Shown here piece after piece: positions 17,701-24,839 of a DNA stretch of 64,000 nucleotides. Numbering within the stretch: position 1 is the stretch's first letter; the number at the start of each line of letters is the position of its first letter. The translations under genes and the position numbers were made by a program. The notes beneath the pieces are model-generated. The model did not search any database. It was not told the origin of the DNA and was given only the letters and a program-made list of their open reading frames with translations. Source of the DNA: an uncultured bacterium (GTDB lineage Bacteria; Bdellovibrionota_C; UBA2361; JANWWW01); NCBI GenBank assembly GCA_938038205.1, contig CALHSA010000003.1, positions 19,987 to 83,986 of the forward strand, in the 5' to 3' direction.

Positions 17701-18163
17701 TATTTGCTGGTCTAACGTGTTACAAAAAGTGGAGGATTTTTTGTTGTCTGGAGAGATTGTATTTGTTAAAGGTTATGTCAGATTAAGAGACGACTCAGTC
17801 ATAGTAAATGTCAATGATATTCAGCCTTTTGAGAGCGGTATAAAAGCTGGATGTGAAAAAATCTTCTTTGCAATTCCAGAGGAAAACATACAGAGAATCG
17901 AGCCAGAACGAATACTCGAAATTGTTAAAAATCACAAAGGCAATATTCCTATGGAAATTCTTTTTATTGATAATAAAGGAAAAATCATTAAAAGACTAGA
18001 TCATAGAAATTTCAGGGTTGAGCCATCTATGGCACTGATTTTACAGTTTATTAGTTTTGCCTACATTAGTCATGTTGACTTTTTAATAAAAACATCAAAG
18101 ATTTTTGAAGCCGTGGATAAGGATAAAAAAGACTTACCTTTTCAAGAATTAAAAATAAATTAA
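14735..18163 (+). CDS. dnaE: DNA polymerase III alpha subunit
   Basis: The replicative polymerase, 1142 residues. The N-terminal PHP domain keeps its metal-binding pattern (HLHVHTEYSFLDG, ITDHGNL, VHYP), so it may still be a phosphoesterase/proofreader or a structural metal site. The C-family palm has GPGRGSVAGSLVAYLLGI and the catalytic carboxylates in PDVDVDF (394-400). The fingers carry ALYRPGPLESG, and a helix-hairpin-helix region and a C-terminal OB fold (VYAVAIIQNVKF) follow. It begins in the stop of the membrane protein gene and its last four bases overlap the convergent aconitase gene. No separate DnaQ is seen here. Confidence 0.97.
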   Translation: MSLKFAHLHVHTEYSFLDGANRIDKLVNKAKELDFEALAITDHGNLCGVMDFYKACKAAGIKPIIGCELYIEGSENQNYHLTVLVKNYEGWKNLSRLSSRSFLENFYYKPRIKKSWLTEYREGLIILSGCLASELADYVIKERFDLADNLLEFYQKNFRENFYLEIQPHKIPNQEKLNSYLLDRSKLFGIPYVITNDVHYPTEDYHLAQEVLMCISTRKTLDDPSRIRHEGLKLNLKTANEIIQDLGNESWVEEGLKTAYEVAKNIDFEFKPQPISVPKITNSPDESFKLLEEKARNAFQMKILKQEADSELDKYLTRLEFELDQIKKMGFSEYFLVVADFIEWAKKNNIPVGPGRGSVAGSLVAYLLGITEIDPLKYNLFFERFLNPERISLPDVDVDFCYEKRDKVIEYVIEKYGKDKVAAIVTFGTLKAKAAIKDVGRVLGFSFSEAEKMAQLIPAPRQGFDYTLAESIELEPKLKKALESERYKNWLEIALKLEGLTRHASKHAAGIVISGQSLMDLIPLMIDKDQNIITQFSMHHLEEFGLIKYDFLGLETLTFISEVQTKIEKSRGIQINLSKIPLDDPAVYNLLSSGDTLGVFQLESSGIRELLKKIKPTCFNDLIAILALYRPGPLESGMVEKYINRKNGKENITYLDERLSDILKETFGIIVYQEQIMQIAQKLANYTLAQADILRKAMGKKNPEEMQKQRSKFVEGCQANGISASVANEIFNQMETFARYGFNKSHSAAYALISYRSAYLKAHFLEEFLAVLLSFKSQDSEKIYEIINYAREKGIKIKPPDINESLADFVVKDRNIIFGLEAIKGISRAVAEKIVEERSKGPFKSFYDFKARCSEIIPNRKIFEALISAGSFDSISNSRKSLLKALDKEKNPKLLFDIDQSLPSQDQETILDRLRIERDFLGFYLSAHPLDFFCFSTSTEDKLSNLKSLKSESNVYAVAIIQNVKFKSGKKGDRYATFLLEDKTGVVNAICWSNVLQKVEDFLLSGEIVFVKGYVRLRDDSVIVNVNDIQPFESGIKAGCEKIFFAIPEENIQRIEPERILEIVKNHKGNIPMEILFIDNKGKIIKRLDHRNFRVEPSMALILQFISFAYISHVDFLIKTSKIFEAVDKDKKDLPFQELKIN

Positions 18164-20412
18164 TTAGATCTAAATAAGTTTAAAGCACACCCTTTTTTAA
18201 ACCATTGAATTTGCTCATCCGAATATGAGTGCGACAAATGTATAACGATCTCATCTAGATTGTTTTTAACAACACACTCAATCGGTTTATTAGGTTGAAA
18301 CCAATCAGAATTAAACTTAAATGACACTAATGAATCTTCTTGAAAGATATCATAATCCTGAGGATTGATAAATGTAAGAGCCAAAATACCCTGTTTTTTT
18401 AGGTTTGTTTCATGAATCCTAGCAAAACTTTTCGCGATGACTACTTTGCAATTCAAGTACCTAGGGGTCATAGCAGCATGCTCTCTGCTAGATCCTTCTC
18501 CATAGTTTTCATCACCTACTATGATCCAACCTACCCCTCGCTCCTTGTAATAACGTGCAACATTTGCAGGGGTAGATATCTCGCCTGTCAAAACATTTCT
18601 TGCCGTTCCAGGCTCAGAGGTGAAAGCATTAACTCCAGCCAGAAGTAAGTTATCTGAGATCCGATCTAGATGCCCCCTATATTTTAACCAAGGCCCAGCC
18701 GGCGAAATATGATCTGTTGTGCATTTACCAACAGCCTTGAATAGGACCCTAAGATTTTTAAAATCCTCTACTTTTGGAGGTTCAAAAACAGGTAACAAAG
18801 CTAAGCGATCACTCTCAGGGGAGATCAAAACTGAAACCGATTTACGCTCATTTGGATTCGCTCGTTTAAACCCTTCATATGTTATAACATACCCATTTGG
18901 GGGTAAGTCCTCTCCTCTTGGTGACTCGAAAAATTTTCCAGAACCATTGATAGGATCTACCAGTGGGTTTGCATCGAGTGTGCCATAAAAAGATATCGCA
19001 GTTACCAACTCTGGACTACTTATAAATGCCATGGTTTCTTCATTTCCATCATTCCTCTTCTTAAAATTTCGGTTATAGCTAGTCACGATTACGTTTTTTT
19101 CTCCTTTTTTAATATCTTTCCTCGTCCACTGACCAATACAAGGGCCACAAGCGTTAGCTAAAACCTGGGCTCCAACAGCCTCAAAAATATCTAATATACC
19201 ATCTCTTTTTATAGTTTGGAGAATTTGATCAGACCCTGGAGTTACAAGCAAAGGTATTTTAACTTTGAGTCCCATGTCAAACGCTTGCTTTGCTATGGAA
19301 GCAGACCTCGAGAGATCCTCGTAACTCGAATTGGTACAGGATCCTATTAGGCCGTATCTAATATTAACTGGTATTTGATTTTCATATAAGAATTGCCGCA
19401 TCTCGTAAACCGAGTGAAATAGGTCTGGCGTGTGAGGACCTACCCATCCTGGAACTAATGAACTTAAATCAATATGAATAACCTCATCATAAAATTTTTC
19501 TGGGTTTTCAAGAACTTCTTTATCCGCCTGAAAATACTCCATCTTCTCTTCAACGAGCTTTGCTACATAATCTCGCTCCGTAAGTTGTAAATACTTCAAA
19601 GCCCTTTCATCAATTGGAAAAATTGATGTGGTAGCACCCAGCTCCGCACCCATATTTGTTATAGTAGCTCGCCCAGTAAGACTCAACTCAGAAACCCCTG
19701 GTCCAAAGTACTCAAGTATTTTCCCTGTTCCACCTTTAACCGTAAGCAAAGATGCAACTTTAAGTATTACATCCTTAGCCGAGCACCAAGGTTTTAGCTT
19801 CCCTGTTAACATCACTCCTACTAACTTTGGAAATGTTACGGTCCAGTTAAGTCCAGCCATGACCTCAGCAGCATCAGCCCCACCAACTCCTATGGCTAGA
19901 CAGGACAGGCCTCCCGCATTTGGTGTATGGGAGTCGGTCCCTATTATTAAATTTCCTGGAATCGCATACTTTTCAAGAACTACTTGATGAATTATGCCTG
20001 CTCCTGGAGCCCAGAAATCAATACCATACCTTAAGCAAGCTGACTCTAAAAAATCATAAACTTCCTTATTTTCATCTATAGCCCTTAAAAGATCACTTTT
20101 TGCCCCCTCTTCAGCTCGTATTAAATGGTCACAGTGAACTGAGGATGGGACAGCAACATAATCTCGACCCGCTGTTATAAACTGAAGTAGCGCCATCTGA
20201 GCAGTTGCATCCTGCATAATCACCCTATCAGGTTTCAAAACTAACTCATCTATTCCCTTTCTAAAGTTGAGCTCAGAATTAGACGCTAAATGAGCAAATA
20301 ATATTTTTTCTGATAACGTCAACGGACGAGAAATTTTCGTTTTTATTCTGTTAATCTTTTCAAAGTAATTTTTATAAAATTCCTCAACCCACAAACGGTC
20401 TAGAGCTTCCAT
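18160..20412 (-). CDS. aconitate hydratase (mitochondrial-type)
   Basis: Interconverts citrate and isocitrate in the TCA cycle. At 750 residues with this domain order it resembles mitochondrial aconitase rather than the ~890-residue AcnA or AcnB. The cluster ligands are Cys in GLIGSCTNSSYEDL and the pair in ANACGPCIGQW. The N-terminal QDATAQMALLQF, VPSSVHCDHLI and GTDSHTPNAGG, and the swivel-domain motifs DENYGEGSSREHAAM, KSFARIHETNLKKQG are all present. A TAAAAT box stands nine bases before the ATG. The gene is convergent with dnaE, overlapping by four bases. Confidence 0.96.
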   Translation of the reverse strand: MEALDRLWVEEFYKNYFEKINRIKTKISRPLTLSEKILFAHLASNSELNFRKGIDELVLKPDRVIMQDATAQMALLQFITAGRDYVAVPSSVHCDHLIRAEEGAKSDLLRAIDENKEVYDFLESACLRYGIDFWAPGAGIIHQVVLEKYAIPGNLIIGTDSHTPNAGGLSCLAIGVGGADAAEVMAGLNWTVTFPKLVGVMLTGKLKPWCSAKDVILKVASLLTVKGGTGKILEYFGPGVSELSLTGRATITNMGAELGATTSIFPIDERALKYLQLTERDYVAKLVEEKMEYFQADKEVLENPEKFYDEVIHIDLSSLVPGWVGPHTPDLFHSVYEMRQFLYENQIPVNIRYGLIGSCTNSSYEDLSRSASIAKQAFDMGLKVKIPLLVTPGSDQILQTIKRDGILDIFEAVGAQVLANACGPCIGQWTRKDIKKGEKNVIVTSYNRNFKKRNDGNEETMAFISSPELVTAISFYGTLDANPLVDPINGSGKFFESPRGEDLPPNGYVITYEGFKRANPNERKSVSVLISPESDRLALLPVFEPPKVEDFKNLRVLFKAVGKCTTDHISPAGPWLKYRGHLDRISDNLLLAGVNAFTSEPGTARNVLTGEISTPANVARYYKERGVGWIIVGDENYGEGSSREHAAMTPRYLNCKVVIAKSFARIHETNLKKQGILALTFINPQDYDIFQEDSLVSFKFNSDWFQPNKPIECVVKNNLDEIVIHLSHSYSDEQIQWFKKGCALNLFRSN

Positions 20413-20421
20413 TATTTTTTT

Positions 20422-20427
20422 ATTTTA
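20422..20427 (-). promoter_or_regulatory. candidate -10 box for aconitase
   Basis: TAAAAT on the minus strand, nine bases from the aconitase ATG, in the 58-bp gap after the upstream gene. No ribosome site lies between box and start. Confidence 0.35.
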
Positions 20428-20470
20428 TCGAATTTATCAAGTTCATAAAACTCCCGTACAAATCTTCAAG

Positions 20471-20812
20471 CTAAAATTCAGTGTCCTTGTTTAAAAGATC
20501 ATAATTCACCAGAAATTGGAGTAATGAAAAATAACTTAAATCCATTTTGTCTAGCCACTCATTAACCTTTTTCTTATCATGCTTGTATAGAAGCAGAAGT
20601 AATTCGTCATAACGTGGTATGTAGAAAAAACTATCATCCAACACTAACTTTGTTTTCTCTCCAGTAAGAATTGAGATTAAATGGTTCGGAATTATTAAAA
20701 ACACTTCAAATCCTAGATCTGCATAACCCCTACCCCAAAAATCATAATGACATGGATCCTTACTTAACTGTAACTTAGATAAAACTTGTAGGGCATCCTC
20801 ATCTACAACCAC
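20471..20812 (-). CDS. hypothetical protein, coupled to the gene before it
   Basis: A 113-residue soluble protein starting at GTG directly after the stop of the 282-residue gene (no spacer), so the two are probably translated together. It is acidic, rich in Leu, Tyr and Asp, with no signal peptide and no motif I recognise. The pair lies between aconitase and the divergent E2 gene. The close junction and absence of competing frames support it as a real gene. Confidence 0.55.
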   Translation of the reverse strand: MVVDEDALQVLSKLQLSKDPCHYDFWGRGYADLGFEVFLIIPNHLISILTGEKTKLVLDDSFFYIPRYDELLLLLYKHDKKKVNEWLDKMDLSYFSLLQFLVNYDLLNKDTEF

Positions 20813-21661
20813 TTAAAATCTACACTCAAATAACACGGAATTAATATGACTTGAGCTTAAAGATTGCAGATTCTCGTTAATCTCAATTGAATAAACGTCA
20901 AAATCGTATTTTGGGCACAGAACAACATCTTCTGAGCCTGCTTCATCCCTTTTAGTCCAACTAACGTAAACCTGCTGCTTTTTTAGATTAACTAGGTTCA
21001 TTTCCAAGAACAATGTTCCCATCTGCTTACGAAATCTGGCATACGACGAAGAATGCACATTGAAAAGATTTAAAACCCTTATCAGCGAATCACTATCAGT
21101 ATCATGGCTTGCTTTCGCTATGAAAGGCTGAAAAACATAACTCTCTTGGTGTAAGACAATTTCAGAATCAAGATTAACTAAACTGTACTCTAATTCAATC
21201 CAGTACTTTCTGTGACTTAACGGAATGAGGAATCCCACGGGGACAAAATCAAAAAACTTTTGATGTTTAAGTTCAATCACCTCCAATTTCTCAGACAACA
21301 CTGATCCTGAACTATTTTTAAGACTGATTGAAACATTTAAGCTGACCCTACTAGATTTCCTCCCTAAAAAATTACACGAACAAGACATATACAGTATGTT
21401 TCCGTAAATGCTTATCTCTCTCAAACAAACTGGCGATACTTGAGATAAAGTAAAAACCCTTCTATTCAGGAATAATTTTGCTAAATCAATGTTTTTTGGC
21501 TCCAAAAGAATTTGCTCAAGGAAAGATACCTCTTTGTCTGAATTAAAAAAAATCAAACCAGGCTCTCGAGCCATTAGAAGTATTTGAGCTAAATCCGATG
21601 GAGTTTTTAGATTTGTTATTTTTGATGCTAACTCCAAAATAACTTTAGCTAACCTAACCAT
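20813..21661 (-). CDS. hypothetical protein with predicted beta-rich core
   Basis: A 282-residue protein with no signal peptide. Residues 1-70 look helical (VRLAKVILELASKITNL); residues 70-280 alternate short hydrophobic strands with polar turns, suggesting a beta-sandwich, with a CSC pair near residue 94. An AGG sits four bases before the ATG. I recognise no family. It forms a two-gene unit with the 113-residue protein that follows and is divergent from the E2 gene across 65 bp. Confidence 0.6.
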   Translation of the reverse strand: MVRLAKVILELASKITNLKTPSDLAQILLMAREPGLIFFNSDKEVSFLEQILLEPKNIDLAKLFLNRRVFTLSQVSPVCLREISIYGNILYMSCSCNFLGRKSSRVSLNVSISLKNSSGSVLSEKLEVIELKHQKFFDFVPVGFLIPLSHRKYWIELEYSLVNLDSEIVLHQESYVFQPFIAKASHDTDSDSLIRVLNLFNVHSSSYARFRKQMGTLFLEMNLVNLKKQQVYVSWTKRDEAGSEDVVLCPKYDFDVYSIEINENLQSLSSSHINSVLFECRF

Positions 21662-21713
21662 TTAACCTAAGGGAAAGTTTATGATGATTCTGGCAAAATT
21701 TAAATATAAAAAG

Positions 21714-21719
21714 TAAACT
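21714..21719 (+). promoter_or_regulatory. candidate -10 box for the E2 gene
   Basis: TAAACT, seven bases before the ATG at 21727, with TATAAA a little further upstream as an alternative. No Shine-Dalgarno sequence precedes the ATG. Confidence 0.3.
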
Positions 21720-21726
21720 AAAAAAC

Positions 21727-22971
21727 ATGAAAGAGGTAAGAATGCCTCAGTTAAGTGACACAATGACCGAGGCAAAAATTTTAAAATGGAATAAGAAAGT
21801 TGGTGATTCAATTAAGCGAGGTGATATTTTGGCGGAAGTGGAAACTGATAAAGCAAATCTTGAGATAGAGGCTTTTGAAGAAGGGTATTTAACAGAAATC
21901 AGATTTGAAGAAGGGACCAGGGTATCTGTAGGTGAGGTAATTGCGGTTATTTCCAATACTCGTGAAACTAACGCAAGCATTACAAACCCCATACCTGTAG
22001 GTAAAACTGAAGAGGAGGAAAAGAAAGTCACAGACAAAAAACAAGGGTCGCAAGTTCATTCAGGAAAATCGAATGGTAGTAACTTTTTAGGATTAGAGAA
22101 AAGAGTTAAAGCCTCTCCACTTGCAAAAAAAGTAGCTCAGAGTATGGGTATTGATGTGTCAGAAATTCAAGGTTCTGGACCACATGGTAGGGTAATTATC
22201 CGAGACATTCAGAGCATTAGTTCCAATTTGCCAAAAGTAGAATCAGCGAAGTCAGAGAATTTAGATGGAAGCTCATTAAACTCAGAGGTGAACTCGTTAA
22301 ACGAGGAGTTGTCGGGTATGAGGCGAGCAATTGCACAAGGTATGGTAAAAAGCTTCTCAGAGATACCTCATTTCTACATAAAAGCGTCAGTTCAAGTGGA
22401 TAGACTTTTAGAGTTTAGGGCTAATTTGAAAGAGTTGCCAGTTTATGCAAATCTCTCAATCACCCATATCATACTCAAAACTCTAGGCAATGTTATTAGA
22501 GAGTTTCCTAGTATAAATGTTAAATTTGACGGAAAACAGATTATTAGGCATACTTCAGTTGATATTGGGATTGTGGTAGGGGTAGACGATGGGCTGGTAG
22601 TACCAATTTTAAAAAGAGTAGATGAGAAAAATCTGGCAGAGATAATCGCTGATGCCGATTTGTTAATTAGCAAAGCTAGACAACGTAAATTATCTACACA
22701 TGATTTATCTGGAGGTTGTTTTGCTGTATCTAATCTTGGAATGTTTGGAGTTGAGGATTTCTCAGCAATTATATATCCCGGTCATGTTGGCATTTTAGCT
22801 GTCTCTTCGACTAGAAAGGTTCCTATTGTTGAAAATGAACAGATTAAGATTGTAAATAGTCTAAATTTAACTGCATCATTTGATCACAGAGTTGTAGATG
22901 GAATCCTGGGAGCAAATTTTGTAAACAGAATTAAAAAATACTTAGAGCATCCTGAGCTTATTTTAGCCTAA
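21727..22971 (+). CDS. 2-oxoacid dehydrogenase E2 (dihydrolipoamide acetyltransferase, pyruvate dehydrogenase type)
   Basis: Core acyltransferase of a 2-oxoacid dehydrogenase complex. A single lipoyl domain (residues 1-76) carries the lipoylated Lys42 in VETDKANLEIEAFEEG. A flexible linker leads to the E1/E3-binding domain (about 120-160; KASPLAKKVAQ, GSGPHGRVI). The catalytic domain (about 190-414) ends with SFDHRVVDG, containing the active-site His and Asp. The VRMPQLSDTMTEA opening and 414-residue length fit the PDH E2 class best, but branched-chain and 2-oxoglutarate types are related and E1 and E3 are not in the window to decide, so no symbol is given. Confidence 0.9.
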   Translation: MKEVRMPQLSDTMTEAKILKWNKKVGDSIKRGDILAEVETDKANLEIEAFEEGYLTEIRFEEGTRVSVGEVIAVISNTRETNASITNPIPVGKTEEEEKKVTDKKQGSQVHSGKSNGSNFLGLEKRVKASPLAKKVAQSMGIDVSEIQGSGPHGRVIIRDIQSISSNLPKVESAKSENLDGSSLNSEVNSLNEELSGMRRAIAQGMVKSFSEIPHFYIKASVQVDRLLEFRANLKELPVYANLSITHIILKTLGNVIREFPSINVKFDGKQIIRHTSVDIGIVVGVDDGLVVPILKRVDEKNLAEIIADADLLISKARQRKLSTHDLSGGCFAVSNLGMFGVEDFSAIIYPGHVGILAVSSTRKVPIVENEQIKIVNSLNLTASFDHRVVDGILGANFVNRIKKYLEHPELILA

Positions 22972-22999
22972 GCTTATTAGGATCTTTTTACCTTTATGT

Positions 23000-23005
23000 T
23001 AAAAT
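23000..23005 (+). promoter_or_regulatory. candidate extended -10 box for mnmG
   Basis: TAAAAT preceded by TGT, an extended -10 (TGnTAAAAT), ten bases before the GTG at 23016. The predicted leader would be about four bases. Confidence 0.35.
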
Positions 23006-23015
23006 CTTATTAACT

Positions 23016-24839
23016 GTGAGGCGTCTGATTGTTATTGGTGGGGGACACGCGGGAATTGAGGCCTCTGCTGCTGCGGCTAGGATGGGTTGCGATGTTATTA
23101 TGATAACGCTCTCGAGAAACAAGATAGGTGAAATGTCATGTAATCCGGCTATCGGTGGGGTTGGTAAAGGTCAAATTGTTAAAGAAATTGATATTCTTGG
23201 CGGTATTATGGCCCAAGCAATAGACCGAACTGGAATCCAATTTCGCAAGTTAAACTCTTCAAGAGGGTGCTCAGTGATAAGCTCGAGATCTCAGGCGGAT
23301 AGATATCTGTATCAGAAATGGATGCAAAATAGGATTGAAACATACTGTAACATTAAAATTCTTGAAGATGAAGTTGAAAGCATCTGTGTAAAGAATAACA
23401 GGGTAAATGGTGTTGAAACTGTGAGAAACGGATTTATTAAAGCCGATGCTGTAGTCGTAACAACTGGAACCTTTCTTAAAGGGTTGATGCACCAAGGAGA
23501 AAAAAAAATTCAGGGAGGAAGATACTCTGAACCACCTGCAAATAACCTTAGTAACAATCTGCTTGATTTAGGTTTTGAACTAATAAGATTAAAAACTGGA
23601 ACACCCCCTCGATTATTAAAAAGTTCAATAAATTTTGATGGACTAATAAAAGTACCTCCAGATAAAACAATTGAACCATTCTCTTTTTGGAGTAGATCCG
23701 TCAATTTACCTCAGATAGATTGCTACCTTACGGCAACAAATGATAGTGTTCATGATATAATTCTAAAAAATAGAGAGAGAAGTCCAATTTTTAATGGCCA
23801 AATTCAGGCTTGTGGTCCAAGGTATTGTCCCTCAATTGAAGATAAAGTCTTTCGTTTTAGCAACAAAACATCACATCAGATTTTTCTAGAACCGGAGGGG
23901 TTAGACTCAGATATTATTTACCCTAATGGAATATCAACAAGTTTACCTATTGAAGTTCAAGATCAATTCATTCGTCTGATCCCGGGACTTTCAGATGTTA
24001 AAATAGTTAGATATGGTTACGCGGTTGAGTATGATGCCATAAAACCAACCCAACTTAAACAAAGCTTAGAAGCTAAACACATCGAAGGAGTTTTTTTTGC
24101 GGGACAAATAAACGGAACATCTGGATACGAAGAAGCTGCAGGACAAGGTATTATTGCTGGCATTAACGCTGCTCTGTACCTAAAGGGGGAACCGCCTTTT
24201 GTATTAAAACGAAATGAAGCCTATATTGCGGTTATGATAGATGATCTAACTTCATTGGGGGTCGAAGAACCATATAGGATGTTTACGAGCAGGGTAGAGT
24301 ACAGGCTCTCTATCCGAGAGGATAACGCCTTTGTAAGATTAGGTGAATATGCTATTAAACTTGGACTCCTACCTGAACAAAAGAGAGTAACTCTTGAGAA
24401 AGCTCTACAGTCTTATCACTTTTTAAAATCAAATGCAAACAAGCTAAAGGTTGATATCTCAGGTGAAAGTATGAATCTTGAAAAAGCCGCAAAACGAGCT
24501 GATATCGAATTTAAGTACGGAGAATACGCCTTTAATTTTGGGGTTGAGGAAAAAGTTTTAAGGGCTGTAGTTAATGATATCAAGCTCTCAGGATATTTGG
24601 CACGGCAGCATCGTGAAATATCATGGCTTGAGAGAGTTGAATCTATTAAGCTTCCTAAAGAATTAGATTACTCTCAAATTCCCGGGCTAAGAAGAGAGTT
24701 TGTTGAAAAACTATCAAAAATACGACCGGAAACCTTAGGACAAGTAGCAAGGATGCCTGGAGTAACACCATCGACAATAGTAACATTGGAGTTGTATATA
24801 AAGAAAAAAAATGAGTCAAAACAAGTTAGTTATTGTTGA
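23016..24839 (+). CDS. mnmG: tRNA uridine-5-carboxymethylaminomethyl synthase MnmG (GidA)
   Basis: With MnmE it modifies U34 of several tRNAs. The FAD-binding GGGHAGIEASAAAARMG lies at the N-terminus, followed by SCNPAIGGVGKG, TGTFLKGLMH, GGRYSEPPAN and LKTGTPPRL. The later segments PRYCPSIEDK, EYDAIKPTQL, FAGQINGTSGYEEAAGQG and the C-terminal helical domain MFTSRVEYRLSIREDNA are all in place. The 607-residue length is normal to slightly short. Its start is GTG, supported by the glycine-rich loop directly behind it. It overlaps topA by 29 nt. MnmE is not in the window. Confidence 0.96.
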   Translation: MRRLIVIGGGHAGIEASAAAARMGCDVIMITLSRNKIGEMSCNPAIGGVGKGQIVKEIDILGGIMAQAIDRTGIQFRKLNSSRGCSVISSRSQADRYLYQKWMQNRIETYCNIKILEDEVESICVKNNRVNGVETVRNGFIKADAVVVTTGTFLKGLMHQGEKKIQGGRYSEPPANNLSNNLLDLGFELIRLKTGTPPRLLKSSINFDGLIKVPPDKTIEPFSFWSRSVNLPQIDCYLTATNDSVHDIILKNRERSPIFNGQIQACGPRYCPSIEDKVFRFSNKTSHQIFLEPEGLDSDIIYPNGISTSLPIEVQDQFIRLIPGLSDVKIVRYGYAVEYDAIKPTQLKQSLEAKHIEGVFFAGQINGTSGYEEAAGQGIIAGINAALYLKGEPPFVLKRNEAYIAVMIDDLTSLGVEEPYRMFTSRVEYRLSIREDNAFVRLGEYAIKLGLLPEQKRVTLEKALQSYHFLKSNANKLKVDISGESMNLEKAAKRADIEFKYGEYAFNFGVEEKVLRAVVNDIKLSGYLARQHREISWLERVESIKLPKELDYSQIPGLRREFVEKLSKIRPETLGQVARMPGVTPSTIVTLELYIKKKNESKQVSYC

